A model generated the notes under the pieces. That model was not told the origin of the DNA, searched no databases, and saw only the letters and a list, made by a program, of their open reading frames with translations. Below, one piece after another: positions 1 to 12,901 of a stretch of DNA of 64,000 nucleotides (position 1 is its first letter; every line of letters begins with the position of its first letter). Source of the stretch: Cycas panzhihuaensis (lineage: Eukaryota > Cycadophyta); NCBI GenBank assembly GCA_023213395.1, contig CM041465.1, forward strand, positions 22,072,001-22,136,000. The letters are read 5' to 3'. Both the position numbers and the translations under genes were made by a program.

Positions 1-1626
1 ATAAAGAAAATGAGACTTGCCTTAGGATGGCAAGCTCCTTTAAGCGATGATGATCCCTATGAGCTATGTGTAGCTCACTTGGCTAGGGTTTGGGAGCAAG
101 TACAAAGTAGATATATAGGTGTGTAGGCCTCTCAATAAATGAAAAACCTAAAGCTAGTAGTGGAATATAAGGGAATATGCCTCAAAGCGTTAGGAGAGGA
201 TTGCCCTTAAAGTGAGAGGCAGCTTGAGGAGTCTAAACTCTAGCCTATAAGCCTCTTCACAAACTCCTGTGGCTTGGTTTGGCTTCCTTGTACCCCAAAA
301 GCTAGAGGATTTGGGATGGGAGGATGAGAAAGATGGTGAAGAGGAGGCATTGCCTCCTTTTGCTAAGGAAAATAGGGTTGAGAATCCACACAAAACTATT
401 TCAAATATAGATCTAGGATCATATGGCTAAAAATAACAAAGAGTAAACGATAAAAATAAGATTCTTGTAAGAGAAAATCAACAGAAAATAGATTTTACTA
501 TACAAGGATGATGTTTTTGGTTAAAGGATGTTGTTGGAGGAGATGAAACGTATGTTTTGTGAAGAGAAGAAGAAGATCCGTTGCCATTTCCTTGATGGGA
601 AGGCTCCCCTTACTTAGCTTGGCCTACTCTTTTTGGCATCTTCTCCTTGCTTGTGGAAGAAAAACCTACAATTCCTATGTATAGGAGGAGTGGAGGGGGG
701 TTTGAGAAGGAAGAATGAAGGAAAAAGAGTAGTTTCCCTATAAAAGAGTATATTTTTGTAGGTTGAAAGGAAGAATGGTGAGAATGATTGATTGATTCAT
801 GAGAATGAATTCAAATTTTGGGGTTTTTTATTTCTTTAAGGAGGCCTCACGGCCATTAGGGCTCAATCTAGGTAAGTCTTGAGGTTGATTAGTGCATCGT
901 TTAGGCACACAAACCAAAATTAGCCATTTCTAGGCATAGTAAACCACATAATAGTTAAACCATGAACTTATTTATGGCACCACTAATATATTAACAGTGT
1001 GTAACAATCAACATGGGGTAGACAAAAAATGGTGGCAGGGTGATAGAAGAAATAAAAAATAGTGAAAATAATCACTAAATAGAGTAAGAGAGAGAGCAAG
1101 CCCTGCAAGAGGTTTGGAACTTCTCCCTAGGAGTTTGTATACTAACCTAGGACCATTCCATGAATCGACAACATGTTAAAACATGTGACAAAGTCACCTA
1201 ACGTTGTCAAGACCTCAAGGAAGAGGTGACAATCAAGGCGCTAGAATGTAAAAGGGTGCTAGGAAGTAGATCTTAATGAGGTGCAAGGAGAAACCAAGTG
1301 ATGAACAAGCAATAGGGGACACCTACCTACTAACACTCTTGGTAAACTACCCTAGATGGATTAAGGGATAGATAAGGTGGAGAGGAAAGAGATAGGTGTA
1401 ATAGAGTAGATCAAGGTATATATAAGTTGGGTTACAGAGGCCCCTGAATACCCATAGCTAGGAGGTAGATCACCTAGGAGATATTATACCATTGGACTAG
1501 AGTCCTGGTCATCATAAGAAGATGTCATGCATAGGCAAGATGATCAAGCAAACTAATTAAGCACTCAAGCAACCATATAAACATCATATACCAAGATAAC
1601 TATAAGAATATAGAAGAGTTCTAGAG
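1..1626 (-). repeat. LTR-G, left part of an old Tat-type LTR split by TatA
   Basis: This is the reverse complement of the first ~1.65 kb of the TatF 5' LTR (44992-46660). For example, the window start (gcttgccatcctaagg read on the minus strand) matches about 46621-46640, and about 1510-1600 matches 45085-45185. The sequence continues at 43618-43678 beyond TatA, because the ATAAG duplication joins the two parts. The LTR reads right to left, its start (TG end) is near 43678, and its other end lies left of the window. It is a 5' LTR or a solo LTR. No coding region is visible; short ORFs here are chance frames. Confidence 0.85.
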
Positions 1627-1631
1627 ATAAG
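1627..1631. repeat. Left target-site duplication of TatA (ATAAG)
   Basis: ATAAG directly precedes the TatA 3' LTR (TGGAATCACACC...). The same five bases follow the TatA 5' LTR at 43613-43617. This shows that the two distant LTRs are ends of one element. Confidence 0.9.
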
Positions 1632-4600
1632 TGGAATCACACCTCTAGGGGGGTCACTAGATTTAAATAAGATCGATCCAAATTGACTAACAGTTTTGGT
1701 GGCTATGGATCTACGAGAACAAGGGAAAGAGATCACCCATAAAGGGTGTTTGTACATTGGAACACAGGTTCAAGGACCCGCGAATGGCACACAAACTCCT
1801 TTAGGGTAACTCCTCCTCGATGCAGAGTAATGGGTGGATGAGGGATCTCCTCGACTTCTTGAGTAACCTCAAAAAGGGGGCCCTCCCATCCTTGGATGGC
1901 TGAAGAAGGGAGGAAAGAGGCAAGGGAGTAGCTCCTCACATGAAGGGGTGATGAGAGGAGTGATCCTTAGTAAGAAATAAGAAAGACTCACACGTAAGCC
2001 TAAGGCATCTTACAATGCAAGTAGATAAGAGGGCAGCTAGTTTTGTAAACTAAGCGTTGACCTAAGGTCTAGACCTAGGAGGTTTAGCTTAGGATAACAA
2101 GGGAAGAAGGAGAAAACAACCTTAAGAGAAGGTGCCCTCAAGGCACTAAACCTAAGGGGGGTTCTAGGTATGATAGGTTAACAAAGGAGGTTTTCCTATG
2201 TTTGTTTTTGTTTCGCCATATGGTAGAGAGATATAAAGTGGAAATGTAGTATTTATGTTTAAAGAAATGACTTCTTAAAGAAAGAAAGCAATGCACGCTC
2301 TCTCTCTCTCTTTCTATATGCAACCTCACTCTCTTTATTCTTTCAAATGCAAAGAAGGAAATCAAGGGAATTGCTATGTAGCAAAATGCTCATGCAAGGG
2401 ATGCAAAGCTACTTCATGATATGCAATGAGATGATAAGAGTGTGCGTGAATGAGTGCCTAACCTATCTTGCTTAGGTCTTGGTAGGGGTGAAGTCCTATA
2501 TGAAAAAAGGCAACATATGGGGGTATATGTGCCAAAGGAAAGAGCAAGCACCTATTGGTGTAGACTACCTAGATCTTCAACTATGTAAGCTTGAAATGGG
2601 AAAACATAGAACAAACAAGCAAAGTGTGAAAGATAACACTAATTGTTTCCTTTTCTTTTTGTCTAAGGATATTCAAAAGGGGAAAAAGGGGTAAGATAAA
2701 GAAGGTTAGGGAGAGAGATGCACCCAAAAATGTGACAGTTGGAGTAGCACTACCCTCACCGCTCTTGCAATCGTCACCCTTCTCCTTGTCACAGATGGTG
2801 CAATGGAAGGAATGGCGATGAAGAGAGGGGGCTTCCTTACCTTCCCCTGAAACTAAAAAGAAAAAAAGGAAATGTGAAGAAAGGAATTATAAATACTAAA
2901 GCAACTTTACTTTACAATCTTTGAGTGCAAGAAAAATAACTATTGAGTGGAAGAGAAACGTACTTGGAATGAAATCCTCTCTTACTCCAAATGTAAGGGG
3001 AACTTGCACCAATAAAGTTTGCCCCTTTCCACAGGGCACCAAACACATGCGGGATGAGTATGCGAAAGGAAAAGTAGTAAGATACATTTATATCTATTGA
3101 AAGGAATGCATTCAATATCAATGTTGTTCCTTAGGTTGCATATATTGTTTAACGTATGATGTGGGAGAAGGGGGGAAGAGAATGAGAAAGAGTGGTTAGC
3201 CTCAAAATGGCTAACCCTCTAAATCTAAATTACTCCACATTGCCCCCAAGCACCAAGATAAAGGGCTAATGAGAGTGAAATAACCCAATAACAAATGCAA
3301 ATAAGTTTTTAGAAAAAAGCAAGCAAAGATGACAAGAGATGCTGTAAATATTGCCAATGTTGCAAAAGTTACAAAGTGTAACTTTTGCTATTTTTTGCAA
3401 TGATTAAATCAAAAGACAAGAGGGATATGGGTGGGGATAAAACCCCAGCCATGTAGGATTTATGGTGTTAGTTGTAGATGCAGCAATGGTCTACCTACGC
3501 TACTTCCAGCAGTGATCTACTCTTCAATAGCTCTTTGGGAAACCAAGGGGGGTATGGAGAAGGAGAGGGGAGGAGAGAAGGGGGTTGCCCTTAAGGAGAA
3601 GACATGTTGGGTGCAGGACCCTACCTATGGCTTATTTTTCTCTACGTGAAACACTCTTCCTTGGTGCCTCCTTGAAGAACCCAAAGAGAACCAAGAGAGG
3701 AGTGTAGATAGGCCAAGAAAAAGGAGGGTTTACCTCCCATTATAATAAAAAAAAAAGGAAGAAGCTTGTAACAAAAGGTACTAGTAGAAGAGTATCTATA
3801 TTGCTCAAAGAAGGGAAACCAAAAGATTGATTTGAGAGTACCTAGTAAGGGTAGATCTGAGGTAGATCTCCCTATTAGACTCAGTGAGGAAGAAGACCCC
3901 TTAGGGTTTTTTAGAGAAGACCCTGGTGGTGCAATAAATAAAGATAAAAACTTGAGCAAAAGGGATTCCAAGAGCTTGGTGAAGCATTTGAAGCACAATC
4001 TTTCCTCATCTAGCCACATTATAGACCTGCAACCTATGTGTCTTGAGCTATAAGGGGCTGGTGGCTAGAGTTAGGTGTAATAGAACTTGATCCTGTTACA
4101 GGATATTTTTGGAGAAGATAGTAATGAAAAGTGAATGAGAGAGAGGGGAAATGAGGTGGTTTTTGAGTTTTAAAACCCAACCCTAGCCCAATCAAATGAT
4201 TAGGGTTTGGCATGAGTGGGAACCAAGTCACTACCATGTGGAAATTTTGTAATAAATGCAAAACTAAATTTAAAAAATAGCTATGGATAGTTGCCCCGTG
4301 GTAAACTTAGCAGTACCATGAAGTTTGTAGTAGTACCATGAAGTTTACAACGGTGTAATAGAAACAAAGGAAAAAGAGAAAAGAGGGAGCCTAGAAGCTT
4401 AAAAAAGAGGGAACCTTATGCCCTAAAGAGGCATAGTACAATGTTCAAGTGGAAAAGGTGGTTATGGGACTTAGAAGGGCCACAATAAGTAAGTAATAAT
4501 GGTGAAAGATTCCCAAAAGAGATACAAAGGTGGATTCAAGATGACAACCAGGCCTAAGCAGGGTGCTAAGGGTCATGTTGTACCAACGAGTGATGTAGTA

Positions 4601-4886
4601 AAGGCTATAGAAGCCAATAGGTACTCAGGGACATCATGGAGACACGGTGGAGGGTTGTTAAGCATGATGGGATATGTATCCTTAGATCATCATTGGCTAA
4701 AAGGATGATGGGATGCAATATGGTCAAGCAATGAATGTATAGTGATCATGCAATCAATCAATCAGAGTGCGATATAGGTAAAGTGCTTCAATCTACCTTT
4801 CTTAAACTGACAAGGGTAAGGATAGGAGTGTACCTGAACTTACATGAGTCAACTTGCCCATGTCCAATCCCAGTCACCGAGAAACA
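1632..4886 (-). repeat. TatA 3' LTR
   Basis: It starts TGGAATCACACC and ends GAGAAACA on the plus strand. It matches the TatA 5' LTR but keeps about 630 bp (1880-2509) missing there. It holds a short CT microsatellite (2298-2312), the conserved block CCTTACCTTCCCC (2833-2846) and GTACCATG/AAGTTTAC motifs (4291-4357). No gene is supported in this 3.2 kb. Confidence 0.9.
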
Positions 4887-4899
4887 CTACCCCCTTGGT
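4887..4899 (-). other. Polypurine tract of TatA
   Basis: Next to the 3' LTR the minus strand reads ACCAAGGGGGTAG, then TGTTTC of the LTR. TatB has the same tract at 23706-23718. It would prime plus-strand DNA synthesis. Confidence 0.75.
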
Positions 4900-5329
4900 A
4901 GTAGAGCCTCACTGCTCAGAAGCGTAACATGATGGCAAATGCTGGCAACAAAAAGTTAATAATATATAATAAATATAGCAATATTATCAACCAAGGGTGG
5001 TGGCAAGTATCATGGAAGGATACGTGGACAGGGAGATGAGAGAATGGCAGCATAGGGGCTACCTATGCATCACCCTATAGTCAACTAGTAGTGAAATTGG
5101 ATGAGGGGCATGCCCCCATCGTATGAATGTAAGATAAATAGTAGTGATAGCCATGAACATGATTAAACAAATGCTATGAATAAGATGTTATGTATATAGG
5201 ATAGTCAAAATAGTGGGGACCCCATACCAGGAGTAGTATAAAGGGTAGAATAAAGAGAATAAACCTAAAGGTCACCATAGTTTAACCTCATTAGTGGCCA
5301 GTTTTTGGAGGTGTGAATGAATCACAAGA

Positions 5330-5800
5330 TGGAAGATGGGATGACCCAGAACCTGGGTGCTTGGGAGACCTGACAGGTTCCTCAAGGAGAATCATCAAGG
5401 AGAGGAAGTCGATGCTCGAGGATGAGATGGATGAGGCCATCCACCTCAGCATTGTGATCCTAGGGAATATGTCATATATTTACAGAAGAGAAATGAGACA
5501 AAAGGGACCTAGTGGTTGAGGTAAGTGCCCTCAGGCATGGGTAACGCACCTAGTAAACCTAGGTGAGATGTGACACAATGACCTAAGAGTCACAAAGAAG
5601 GGTGATGGGTCCACATTGGAAGTAGAGCACATCAGTAAGGGCTTTAATAATGGCTATGTACTTAGCTTCATTATTGGTAGCTTCAGGAAGGAAGACCTTG
5701 GAACGCATGTAGTCATATCTGGAGGGGTCATGAAGGATCCACATGATAGAAAAATGGCCTAGGTTGCCATGACTTCCACTGTTAGTGAAGATGAGTAATG
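5330..5800 (-). pseudogene. TatA archaeal/plant-type RNase H (aRNH), broken
   Basis: RNase H cleaves RNA in RNA/DNA hybrids during reverse transcription. In element sense the copy reads IFTNSGSHGNLG, then PEATNNEAKY (the conserved Glu region), LLCDS (second Asp), VSHLT, HIP and HNAEVD (last Asp). These are the landmarks of the aRNH type, distinct from the Ty3-type RNase H that follows RT. The first catalytic Asp is Asn here, and stops follow CDS and SHLT (TAG, probably from CAG). It lies between integrase and the 3' LTR, not between RNase H and integrase as in described Tat elements. The start is unknown; it could be an own ORF or the end of a long polyprotein. Confidence 0.75.
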
Positions 5801-5989
5801 CCATGGTAAGGAGATAAAGGTCTGAGTGAGACAGTGGATGAAGAAAAGTGATGACGGGGTTGATAAGCAAAGAGAAGGAGCAAATGGTAGTAATAGGGCT
5901 ATGAAGCACTTGGATGGCTATGAATAAGGATCGTGAAGGACATGAGAGCCCTAGAAGGAGGCTACCTAGGGATAAGGAGATAGATCTAA

Positions 5990-7074
5990 CAGAAGGGAAG
6001 GAAATGATGGTAAGAAGGTCCCTTCGAGGTCCTAAAGGTCACTAAAAGGGCCAAGGTGAGGCCCTGAATAAGGAAGGTTCTTCCTTTGGGAGCCCCAAAG
6101 GCTCGAACGGGCAGCGAAAATGGATTCAAAATGGCAAAACAGGTTAAAGAAGTATAAACATGGGTATGTTTTGGAGTGGTGAAAAATCTAAGGTAGAAGG
6201 GGCATGTGAGGGACTAAACAGATCATCATAAATATACCAGTAAGGCCCAAAATGGAGGCCACAGAGGAAAAATGGGGCATAGGCCCAAAAGGCAAAAATA
6301 ATATGGGTGAAAAGGTGGTCATACGGGCTATCATAGTAGAAGAAAAACAGATTGTGCCTGTCAGGGCCCCCATGTATATAAAGGAAATAGGGCAAAAATG
6401 AAGTTCATTTTCATGTGCTCACGATCGATCCATAGCTCTTTCCCTTATATAGTAGACCATCGCCCAACTTTAAAGGCACATAGTAGAAGTTTTGACCATC
6501 AGATTGAGATGAGGAGACAACCAATGAGACCAGGGTGATGTGATGGTGGTAACTAGGCTAGATCTAGTGAGTGGATCACCCCCTACCTATTCCATTTCAT
6601 CAATTTAGTTTAGTATGTTTTTGAGCTTTTTGAAGTAGTTTTGGGCCACTTAAGCATGATTTAGGACCCTCTCGAGCCTGATTGGGGCCCAGAGAGGGGG
6701 AGGACCAAGGTATTAGGTAGCCTTGGTCTTAGTGGGCCTAGCTTTGGCCTACTTAAATAAAATATTTTAGGTTTTTGGGAAATTCTCTCTCTTTTTTGGG
6801 GGGTATGGAAGGCCCCACGACAAAAATCATGGTGCCATGGAGTTTGTCATAGGGCCACTAAGACAAAGTTAAAATCTCAGCAAGGCCTTTGTCAAACTTT
6901 GTAGTACCATAGGGTTTGACATGGGATAGAGCTATATATTTAGAAAAAAAGAGAGAAAAGGACCCAAAAGGGTTCCAAACTCATCTGAGTGAAATAAGAG
7001 GCACATAGGGGTAGTTAAACATAGTGAGGATTGCTTTGACCGACTCTTTAGTGATTTTATAGGCAAATATCGTG
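5990..7074. other. Non-coding spacer upstream of the TatA antisense gene
   Basis: This matches TatB 24700-25767 at low identity and has no credible coding frame. At 6812-6925 it carries repeated motifs such as ATGGTGCCATGG and GTACCATAGGGTTTGAC that resemble motifs in the LTRs. It is a candidate promoter region for the plus-strand gene that starts just downstream. Confidence 0.45.
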
Positions 7075-8750
7075 GTGGACAACCATGAGAACATAGAAAT
7101 TACTATGATGAGCTGTATAGAGATGATGTCATGAGGGGATAGATAGATATTGGGATGATATGGGTTGCTAAAGATCATCATGACCCACAATATGTATCAG
7201 ATCAGTATCTCATGGTGGATATAGTCACCCATTAGGACTACAGGCAGTACGTCTTCCACTTCCCCAAGTGGAGGATGTTACTATCACACCAGGAGATATC
7301 AAGAGGATCTTGGGAGTATCGATTGGAGGAGCACCAACATCATTGGGAATGTTGCTTAGCACTGATGTTGCACACATGGCATCGGCCACATATTTCACTA
7401 GCCAAGGTAGGTGGGACTAACGAGGGGTATCGGTCTAGATGATGGTGATGTCATAGATTCCTCAAGTGAAGAAGCTTATTACACTAGGTATTCTATTCTA
7501 GATTTCTCAGAAACAAAATTATAGAGACATACATGGCAGATGGATGGACATGGTTAGGAGGTGCGAGGCTGGGGAGGGATTGGACTGAGCCACCCTAATA
7601 GTGACGAACATGATCATATTATTGGACACTATTAGTGTTATAGGGATAGGAGGATTTTCTTATTATACCTTGCTACAATGCTGGTTCTTTAACCATTTTG
7701 GGATGGTAGCACTACCAGGAGGACCACACTCTATCTTAGCATGAGCTCACATGGTGCATAGGTGCCAAACTCAGTTTATAGGGACTAAGGACTAGGCACA
7801 TATCAAGCAGTCAGTGAAGGTAACGTCACTAGACCTCGTCACTCTGGTAGACTACATAATAGATCCATATAGAGGAGTGAGTTAGGATAATGACAACAAG
7901 GCAGAAGGGTTAGGAGGTGGTCTTAGAGATGGAGGTGACAATGATAGATGTGATGGGGCAGGCCCATCAAGAGTCATAGGATGAGAGGCAGGTCTCTCAA
8001 GAGTAGCGGGAGATGAGGCAGGTCCCTCACGAGCTATAAGAGGTGAGGTGGCTCCTTTAGGAGCTATAGGAAGAGGTAGGCCACCCTGCACACCATCATA
8101 GAGACTAAGGGTGGTGAGCAGAGCTCAGGTGATAGCAATGATAGTGGTAGTAGTGGTAGACGGAGGAGGAGATGCTCTAGTACGCTAGGAGGTAGGAGAG
8201 GTGGTACCAAAGGTTGAAGAGGAGGTACCAGCAACCGAGGGAGGTCCCATGGAGAAGGTGTTCATCTGTGTCGAGGAGTTGGTTATCCTAGGAGGTGAGA
8301 CACTACCCTTTCTTAACGTCATTCAACCACTAGGTACTTTGATAGTTCATTTTGATTTGGTTTGGAGGATTTAATATATGGATGTATAGATTAATACGTG
8401 GTGTATTTGACTTGGTAGGAGTAACAGAGATGGTGAGGTTGGTTGAGGCAATAGTCTAGGAGGTATTCCCCTAAGTCTATGTGGAGGGGAAACCTCCCAT
8501 CTAGGCTGGAGAGGAGCCTCAATTGGTAGCGGCACACACAATGGTATTTGCCCTGCTAATCAAGGCCAGGGATATATAGGTAGTGGAGTCCTAGTAGCAC
8601 AAAGTGAGAGCTAGACAGCTATAGGGGGAGCTAGACAGGATCTACATGGAGAGGGACTAGGTAGTCGCAGAGAGGGATATTCCATGAGGTCAGGTCCAGG
8701 AATTAAAGGCTTAGAGTGGAGAAGCAATAAGTAGTGATGTAGAGGGATGC
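7075..8750 (+). pseudogene. TatA antisense extra gene, plant mobile domain (PMD)-like, broken
   Basis: This runs on the plus strand, opposite to TatA. It matches the TatB gene at 25768-27692; the start codon there is GTG here. Landmarks: VDIVTH then YVFHFPK (about 7210-7265), then after a frameshift VEDVTITPGDIKRILGV (7266-7317). These correspond to the FHLP.G....L.D....LG core of plant mobile domains. Downstream come a minisatellite-like Gly/Ser-rich linker (about 7900-8090) and EVFPQVYVEGKPPI (about 8460-8500), which matches the TatB coiled-coil segment. The end has drifted away from TatB near 8750. The PMD call is from motif memory, not a profile search. Confidence 0.55.
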
Positions 8751-9261
8751 ATCAAGGTAACTATATACATCATGATGGTTTTGGTTGGTTGTTTCATGTT
8801 TTTTGTTACTAGATCATTTGGGTGATGCCTACACTTCCTTTCATATAGGGCGATACTTGTAGCAGGCACACACAACCACCATGAGCGTAGGAGATAGGCA
8901 CATATGAGGCTAAGAGATGGGGATCTACACATGTCCATTGAAGGAGCATAGTTAGATATGTAAAGGAAGTGACAATAGAGAGAAAGTATGGGTACTCAAG
9001 CATGAAGTCCTAGCTAGAGTGCGTTTTTAAACTCAAAGGTTACATAAACCAACACATCCAATGAGGAGGAAAGGTTTCCCTCAGGAGGGAAACGAAAGAT
9101 GTCATAGGAGTAAATGCAAAAATAAGGAAAGCCACCCTAAACCTCCATTCCACCTATGGTTGGGAGAAATGAGGATGCACTTAGAGTGGTAGTTTAGGCT
9201 CATTTTGGAGTGAGGAAGGAAGAGAGATTAGTATGGCCAACCTACACAGGGGTAGGGATAG
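8751..9261. other. Non-coding spacer between the antisense gene and integrase of TatA
   Basis: It matches TatB 28090-28459 (shared CCTTTCATAT, ACCACCATGAG and TAGTTTAG.CTCATTT). I see no gene in it. The short minus-strand frames around 8711-9003 are not conserved in TatB. Confidence 0.6.
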
Positions 9262-10399
9262 TCACACATAGAATTTATTTAGGAACTTTCCATTGTCGGC
9301 TTTCTCAAATTCAAGACCATCCAAGGTCATGATCCTGTAAATGTCATTATTGAGGCTTTTGAGAATGACGAAGGGAGTAACCCATTTATGTCTAAATTTA
9401 GATAAGCGATCATGGAGATATTCTAGTTTGAGGACGTGGTCCCCAGGATGCAAAGGGCAGGGGCGAAGGCATTTTTTGTACATCTTCTACACCTTGGCTT
9501 TATAGGCAAGATTCACTTGGTATGCAGCTAAGCGTTTCTCGTCTAGGGCCTCGAGGTCTAGGAGATAGGCCTAATGATAGGACTCCTGTTCAACAGGACC
9601 CCGAAGGGAATCTTGCAAGAAAGGGATATCAACTTCCAATGGGAGGACCGCCGCAGTTCTTTACACAAGGGAGAACAAGGTCATCCTTGTAGTTGTGATA
9701 TAGATGTATGATACACCCATAGGGCAAAAGGAAGCTAAATATGCCAATCTTTTTGAGATTGGATAACAGTTTTCTTTAGGATGTTCATAAGAGTTTTGTT
9801 AAAAGATTCTATTTGGCCATTGGCCCAGGGGTAGTAAGGAGAGGATGTTTCTTAAGATATCTTAAATTTCTTACAAAGTTCATCTATTTCCTTATTACAA
9901 AACAGGGTTCCATTGTCCGTGATCAAGGCATCGGGGACCTAGAATCAACAAATAATATGCTGGTAGACGAAGGTGGCTATCGTCTTGCCAAGAGTAAAGG
10001 ATAGGGGGACCGCTTTGGCCTATTTAGTGAAGTATTCTATCACGGTCAAGATGAACTTGTGCTACAATGAGGAAGGAGGGGTTATGGCCCTAATGAGGTC
10101 TCATCCCCATTATGAGAAGGTCCATGGAGAGATAATGAGATGCAAAGCCTTGGAAGGTAAGTGGATGACATTAGCGTGCTATTGACATCAATGACACCAC
10201 AAGCATAAGCATGAGCATCCTTAAAGAGGGACAACCAATAATACCCAATGTGGAGGATCCTTTGGGCTATGGATTGGCCCTCAAAATGACACCCACAAAT
10301 GCCATTATGGCATTCATAAAGTATTTGGTCCACCTCATCGAGGTTGACACAGTAGAGAAGGATCCCATCGAAAGACCTCTTATACAATACCTCTCCCAT
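9262..10399 (-). pseudogene. TatA integrase, broken
   Basis: Integrase inserts the cDNA into host DNA. On the minus strand from 10399: the N-terminal zinc-binding region (VLYKRSFDGILL, IL.ECH.GICGCHF, AQRILHIGYYW), a degraded catalytic core (10080-9600), and the C-terminal part with LHPGDHVLKLEYLHDRLSKF and ending near NGKFLNKFYV. The TatB copy (28460-29610) shows the same order and is better preserved. Frameshifts and stops separate the parts. It follows RNase H directly, with no aRNH in between. Confidence 0.85.
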
Positions 10400-10599
10400 G
10401 AGGAAATACTACCTGGCAGTAGCCTGAATACGTGACCTTACCTTATCGCTCATATTGGGGTGATACTACCACTCAACAAGGTATCGTACAATATCCTTAT
10501 ACCACTCATTGCCAGCTGATGGAAGGGGGGACGAATCTTGAATGGCCAAAATGGGTTCATCAGGAAAATAATCGTCAACATGAGTGTTAAAAAGGGTCA

Positions 10600-11860
10600 A
10601 GATTGGGGTGTTGGCTAGTTACTCAGGGACCACCATCCCCTTCTTTGATTTCCTATTTATGATTTAGAGATCAAATTCTTAGAGGAGGATATCCCACTTT
10701 CCAGTCTTACATATTAGGATAGATCAGGTTAATAAATACCTCAAGGGATCAGATTAGACGATCACTCAAGTAGTGTTTCTGAGCAAGTAGTGTCTAAACT
10801 TCTTAGTAGCATATACTAAGGAGAGGCATTCCTTCTCGACATGGGAGTAATTAATTTTAGTAGAAACTAGGGTACGACTGATAAAATAAATGGCTCTCCC
10901 AGTTCCCTAGTCATCCTCCTTAGCAAGCATGGCACCCAAGGATTCATCAGTGGCTGAGGTATAAAGGATGAAGGGCTTATCAAGAAGAGGGGAGGCCAAA
11001 GTTGGAGTAGAAGCAAGAGCTCTCTTAAGCTCCTTGAAGGCTTGTTGGGCCTTTAGAGACCAAACAAATAGGGCCACTTTCTTTAACAAGTTGGTGAGGG
11101 GTTTTCCATTTATGGAAAATTTTGCCAAGAAACACTTAAGGAAACCTAATCTACCCAAGAACGACTTGGTTTGTCATTAGGTCTTAAGAGGCAGCATGTC
11201 AAGGATGGCCTTAACTTTATCAGGATCAATTTGGATACCTTATTTCGAAACAAGGAATCCAAGTAGTTTGCCAGCTGTTAAGGTAAACACACAATTAAGG
11301 GGGTTTAGGCTTACATGGTACTTACGGCATCGAGTGAAGATAGCCTACAAATCACTAGGATGGTGGGTCCTAATATATGAGAGGCCCATCATGTCATCCA
11401 TAAAAACCTCTAAGTTTTTGTTAATAAGGTCATGAAAGACAAATTGCATCACCCTTTGATAAGTGACGACTGTGTTCTTGAGCCCAAAGGGCATCACTTT
11501 CTAAGTGAAGGTACCCCAAGATGTGGTGAAGGCTGTCTTGTGATGGTCTTTAGGGGAAATTTGTATTTGGTTATATCTCGAGAAGCCACCCATTAAGGAC
11601 ATGACTTCAAACTCAATGGTTCAATTAATGATTTGATTGATGAAGGGGAGAGGAAAGTTATCCTTAAGACATGTATTATTAATGTTATGAAAGTTAATGC
11701 ATATTTGAATCATCCCATTCTTTTTAGCAATGGGAATAATGTTCGAGACCCACTTGGGGTAGTCGATGGAAGTAATTAACCCTGCATCTAGGAGTTTCTC
11801 AACTTCTATCTTCATGGCAACTAAAAGTTTTAGGTGAAGAGGGCATTGATTTTTCCACGT
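10600..11860 (-). pseudogene. TatA reverse transcriptase and Ty3-type RNase H, broken
   Basis: RT copies the element RNA into DNA. From 11815 downward: VEKLLDAGLITSIDYPKWVSN and KKNG.IQICINFHNIN (RT fingers, start of the domain), FMDDMMGLSY near 11380-11410 (the YxDD catalytic box, here FMDD), then LGRLGFLKCFLAKFSINGKP (11158-11090), FKELKRALASTP and DESLGAMLA of the RNase H region. Several stops and frameshifts lie between. The same region is intact in order in TatB (29700-31002). Confidence 0.85.
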
Positions 11861-12604
11861 ATAGAGAGCACTTAGAATAGTAGTGAAGTTATGGGTGATG
11901 ATATAAGGGTTTACTCCCTTTATATCAGAGTTATCCCATGCAAAACTGTCATGAAATTCCTAGAAAAAGAGGGTGTATTCCTTTACTTCATTAAGAGAGC
12001 ATTCTTCTCCCACCTTTATGACTTTACTATGAGTAAGGATGATGTTCTTAGTTGGCCCCATGCACATAGCATTTCTTTCCTCAAAGTGAAAGGGGGCTTA
12101 GTCAACAGGAAGGGGCAGAGAAGAAGAGGATGGGTTTGGGTTAGCTAGGGGTGACCCAATGGCTAAGATCTTTTGGTGAGGAAGTCTATGGTGACTAAGA
12201 GGTAAATTAGGCACAAAGCCTGCTAAATACTCAATAAAGGCCTCATCATCCTCAAAGTAGTCTATCCCATGGATAACCATGCTTTGAGAAGATGAGGGGT
12301 GATGAGTAGAAGGAGTGGTGGGGCCATAGCAATCTATCCACCACTCCATGTAGTTAGGAGACTCTTTGGAATAATTAGAAAGTGACCCCCCGCTATAGAT
12401 GATGAGAGGTTGCCTCATCTCATCACTCGAGGGGGGCAATGAGGTAGAAGAAGAGGTGATATGGGGAATTGCATGGGAGATGGAAGCAATGACATACAAT
12501 ACAAGAGGAAAACTAATCTCCTCATTTGAAGAAGATTCAGGTCAGGGCCTAAAATGAAGAGAGCATCCCCTACTCGTGTTAAAGAGGGATATGGGATGAG
12601 GAAG
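11861..12604 (-). pseudogene. TatA spacer domain between protease and RT (part)
   Basis: This is one of four copies of a conserved polyprotein segment with no domain I recognise. It has WWIDCYGP, then HGIDYFEDDEAFIEYLAGF, then a Ser/Pro-rich tract (12499-12098). TatB (31052-31462) and TatF (63229-63540) carry the same landmarks. The segment is cut at 12604 by CopH and resumes at 20198. Confidence 0.7.
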
Positions 12605-12901
12605 TGAAAAGAGTAGATCTATCCTTCATCTCCGTGCACTAAACACAAAGGCAAACATGGGAGCAAGAGAGACTTAAGAGAAAGAAAGTAGCTCTCATAA
12701 AATGGGGAGGTAAGAATGAGCCTCCTCCATTAAGTTTTTACTTTTATATCGAGAGAGGGAGCATTAGAGTTAGGTGAAATGAAATTACACATAATGCACA
12801 TGAAAGTTTATTTCACTTAAGTGATCTACTATAAAGTTCACTTAAGACTATTTTTAGAAATAATCAACTAATATAATGACCTTGTGATATTAACCCTTTT
12901 A
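12605..12901 (-). repeat. CopH 3' LTR
   Basis: It starts TGAAAAGAGTAGATC and ends CCCTTTTA on the plus strand. It aligns along its whole length to 19901-20197. The CA/TG ends are kept at one side; the other side has TA for TG. Confidence 0.9.

Noticed and set aside
2298-2312. CT microsatellite as a promoter element
   Set aside because: A short simple repeat in one LTR only; not kept in the paired LTR.
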